Positions 62,331 through 64,000 of a stretch of 64,000 bases of DNA are shown here, piece by piece; position 1 is the stretch's first letter, and each line of letters begins with the position of its first letter. Below the pieces are notes generated by a model that made no database searches, was not told the origin of the DNA, and was given only the letters and a program-made list of their open reading frames with translations. The position numbers were made by a program, and so were the translations under genes. Origin of the DNA: Typhlomys cinereus. Its lineage: Eukaryota > Chordata > Mammalia > Rodentia > Platacanthomyidae. The stretch is from the NCBI GenBank assembly GCA_023101885.1, contig JALPQD010000005.1:3119020-3183019 (forward strand), given 5' to 3'.

Positions 62331-62769
62331 CTTCTATGTACCTACATATGACAGAAGTTGTCAAAGAGTTCTCAAAAGCCTCCCTTATAACGACATTAAT
62401 CCTATGCATGAAAGAAGAGCATATCAAAGATCCCACCTCTTAATAACATACTATTTAAGATTTCAACACATGATTTTTGTAAAGTCACTCACTGAATGTT
62501 TATTCAGACCACTGCAAAAGCTACATGTCTCACTCACAGAGAAGGGACATGTTTTCCTATCAAGACATGCAAATTTCTGCCTCTAACCAATAGGAACAGC
62601 AAAGGAAGGATTAAGAGAAGACACTAGAGGCTGGCATAGAAAGCAGCTCAGACAGATTCTTCCCATACAGAAAGACTGATTCCCTGCTTTGCCTCTTTAA
62701 AATGACAGTTCAGGGAAAGTGAATACATTACAAAATTCTGAGCAGAAAACAATGGTTTGGAGATTCCTT

Positions 62770-62940
62770 TATACAGACAACTGATGAAAACTTCAGTCCC
62801 AGCATTCTGAGGATGAGGCAGAGGGATTTCAGTGAGTTCAAGGCCCACTGGCCTACACAATAACCTCTAGGTTAGTCTGAGCTACCATGAGACCCTGTCA
62901 AAAAATCCTGCCTTCCCTGAAATTTAAAAAAAAAAAATCC
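62770..62940 (+). mobile_element. B1-like SINE
   Basis: Sense copy (GTCCCAGCATTCTGAGGATG, GAGACCCTGTCAAAAAATCC) with an A-run. An antisense B1-like element is at about 63,245-63,355 (GGGGTCTCACACTATAGTCC). The stretches 62,331-62,770, 62,941-63,244 and 63,356-63,800 show nothing. Confidence 0.7.
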
Positions 62941-64000
62941 TTAGTGAAAAGACAGTTCAAATGAAGATCTAAGGTTTTCCTATAATCAAGAATAAGTATT
63001 TTTTAACCTATCTTGCTTGTAACTCTTTCAGTTCCTAAATAGTGAATGTTTTATAGGGAAACAAAAGTAATGCTGTGCTGGTAAAATTATAAATATATGA
63101 TAACTATCATACCATTTAAACCATAATGACTAACAGAAATATATGTAAACTATTTACACAATTTAAATGTTTCAGGCCATATTTAAAAAGTTTTTTACAA
63201 GCAATTTATTTCAGTAATTTACTTATTTGTTTATCTATTTCAGGTTATTTTTTGTTTGGGATGGGGGTCTCACACTATAGTCCAGACTGGCCTGGATGCC
63301 TGCCTCTCTGCCTCTCAAATGTTAAGATTACAGTCATAAGCCACCATACCCAATAACTTAGGTAATCAAATACAGAGAAAATGTCATTTAAACAAGCTAA
63401 GTTTTTAAGTAATGTGATATTCCTTTTTATGAAGCAAGTCATCAAAATCTGATGTATTTCACCCTTACAGGATATCCAAGTCAGACCAGCCACACTCAGC
63501 AGAGGCTGCTAACTAATACAAAGGGTGATACAGACCCGAGTGATAGTAAGACACAATATATTTAAAACTTCAGAGATTTCTGATTATCCTATCTTTCAAA
63601 CATAAGACACATTTATTTTAGAATACAAGAACATTTCCTATTTCCTCATTCTAATTTTCCATCCCCAAGTATGATAAAAAATAATTTTCATTACAGATTA
63701 AATAAGTAAAAAACGAACATGGATACAATGTCAAAGTTTTAAACAATAACGGGCAGTTCAAAGTTTAAAACAGCAAAACTTCACTTCTAAATCAAAATGC
63801 ACTGCTACCATACTTGAAACTTACCTTCTGAAATTCATGCCTGTCAGTCTGTGGCAGTTACTCTGCATGTTGCTGATAAATTCACGAGGGGCTTAAGGGG
63901 AACAAGGAGTTTTATTCTGGCTTAGAATTATTGGGTCACAGTTCTTCGTCCAGCTTAAAAAGGGAGACTCATACCAACCCAGGGACAGGAAACCCGACAC

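Overview
This is a mammalian genomic window, almost certainly from a rodent. It is AT-rich intronic DNA packed with B1-, ID- and B4-like SINEs, L1 3' ends, and many copies of a tRNA-headed SINE of the B2 superfamily whose body is followed by a (CA)n run and an AATAAA-rich tail. The SINE head resembles murine B2 but the rest does not. That fits a mouse-related rodent outside the Muridae/Cricetidae, and a dipodoid (jerboa or jumping mouse, whose B2-type SINE is called DIP) is my best guess. The species call is inference.

Host gene: sixteen consecutive internal exons of EVI5, a TBC-domain Rab GTPase-activating protein, lie on the minus strand between 49,948 (5') and 5,817 (3'). They join in frame with consensus AG/GT splice sites into about 640 codons: a serine-rich segment, the complete TBC catalytic core with its IxxDxxR arginine-finger and YxQ glutamine-finger motifs, then a long coiled coil. 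The exons before (N-terminus, beyond 64,000) and after (C-terminus, below 1) are outside the window.

Nested gene: on the opposite strand, in the EVI5 intron upstream of the 49.8 kb exon, is an intact intronless ubiquitin-conjugating enzyme of 147 residues (54,754-55,197). It matches UBE2D2 but carries the Ala49/Ser107 signature of the rodent testis retrogene Ube2d2b. A GC/CpG-rich 5' region with two short tandem repeats and a CRE-like site precedes it, and a long 3' UTR-like segment with AATAAA follows.

The rest is introns: SINE clusters (36.4-37.7, 9-12.6, 56-59 kb), L1 fragments (4.7-5.7, 8.2-8.8, 18.9-19.4, 26.1-26.7, 51.7-53.7, 59.8-62.3 kb), a URR1-like DNA element (42.9-43.3 kb), a 36-bp minisatellite (35.4-35.6 kb) and a 240-bp GAAA-type polypurine tract (21.8-22.0 kb).

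The most unusual signal is a set of short local copy-and-paste patches. Pieces of nearby unique DNA (45 bp inverted, 70 bp, about 87 bp and 25 bp direct) reappear 0.4-1.2 kb away, at least three of them inside retroelements. One is the 5' end of the UBE2D2B retrogene spliced into an L1, another is an exact inverted 45-mer inside a SINE with CACGT microhomology at its junction. They look like template-switch events. I found no microbial-type system, CRISPR array, or intact viral gene.
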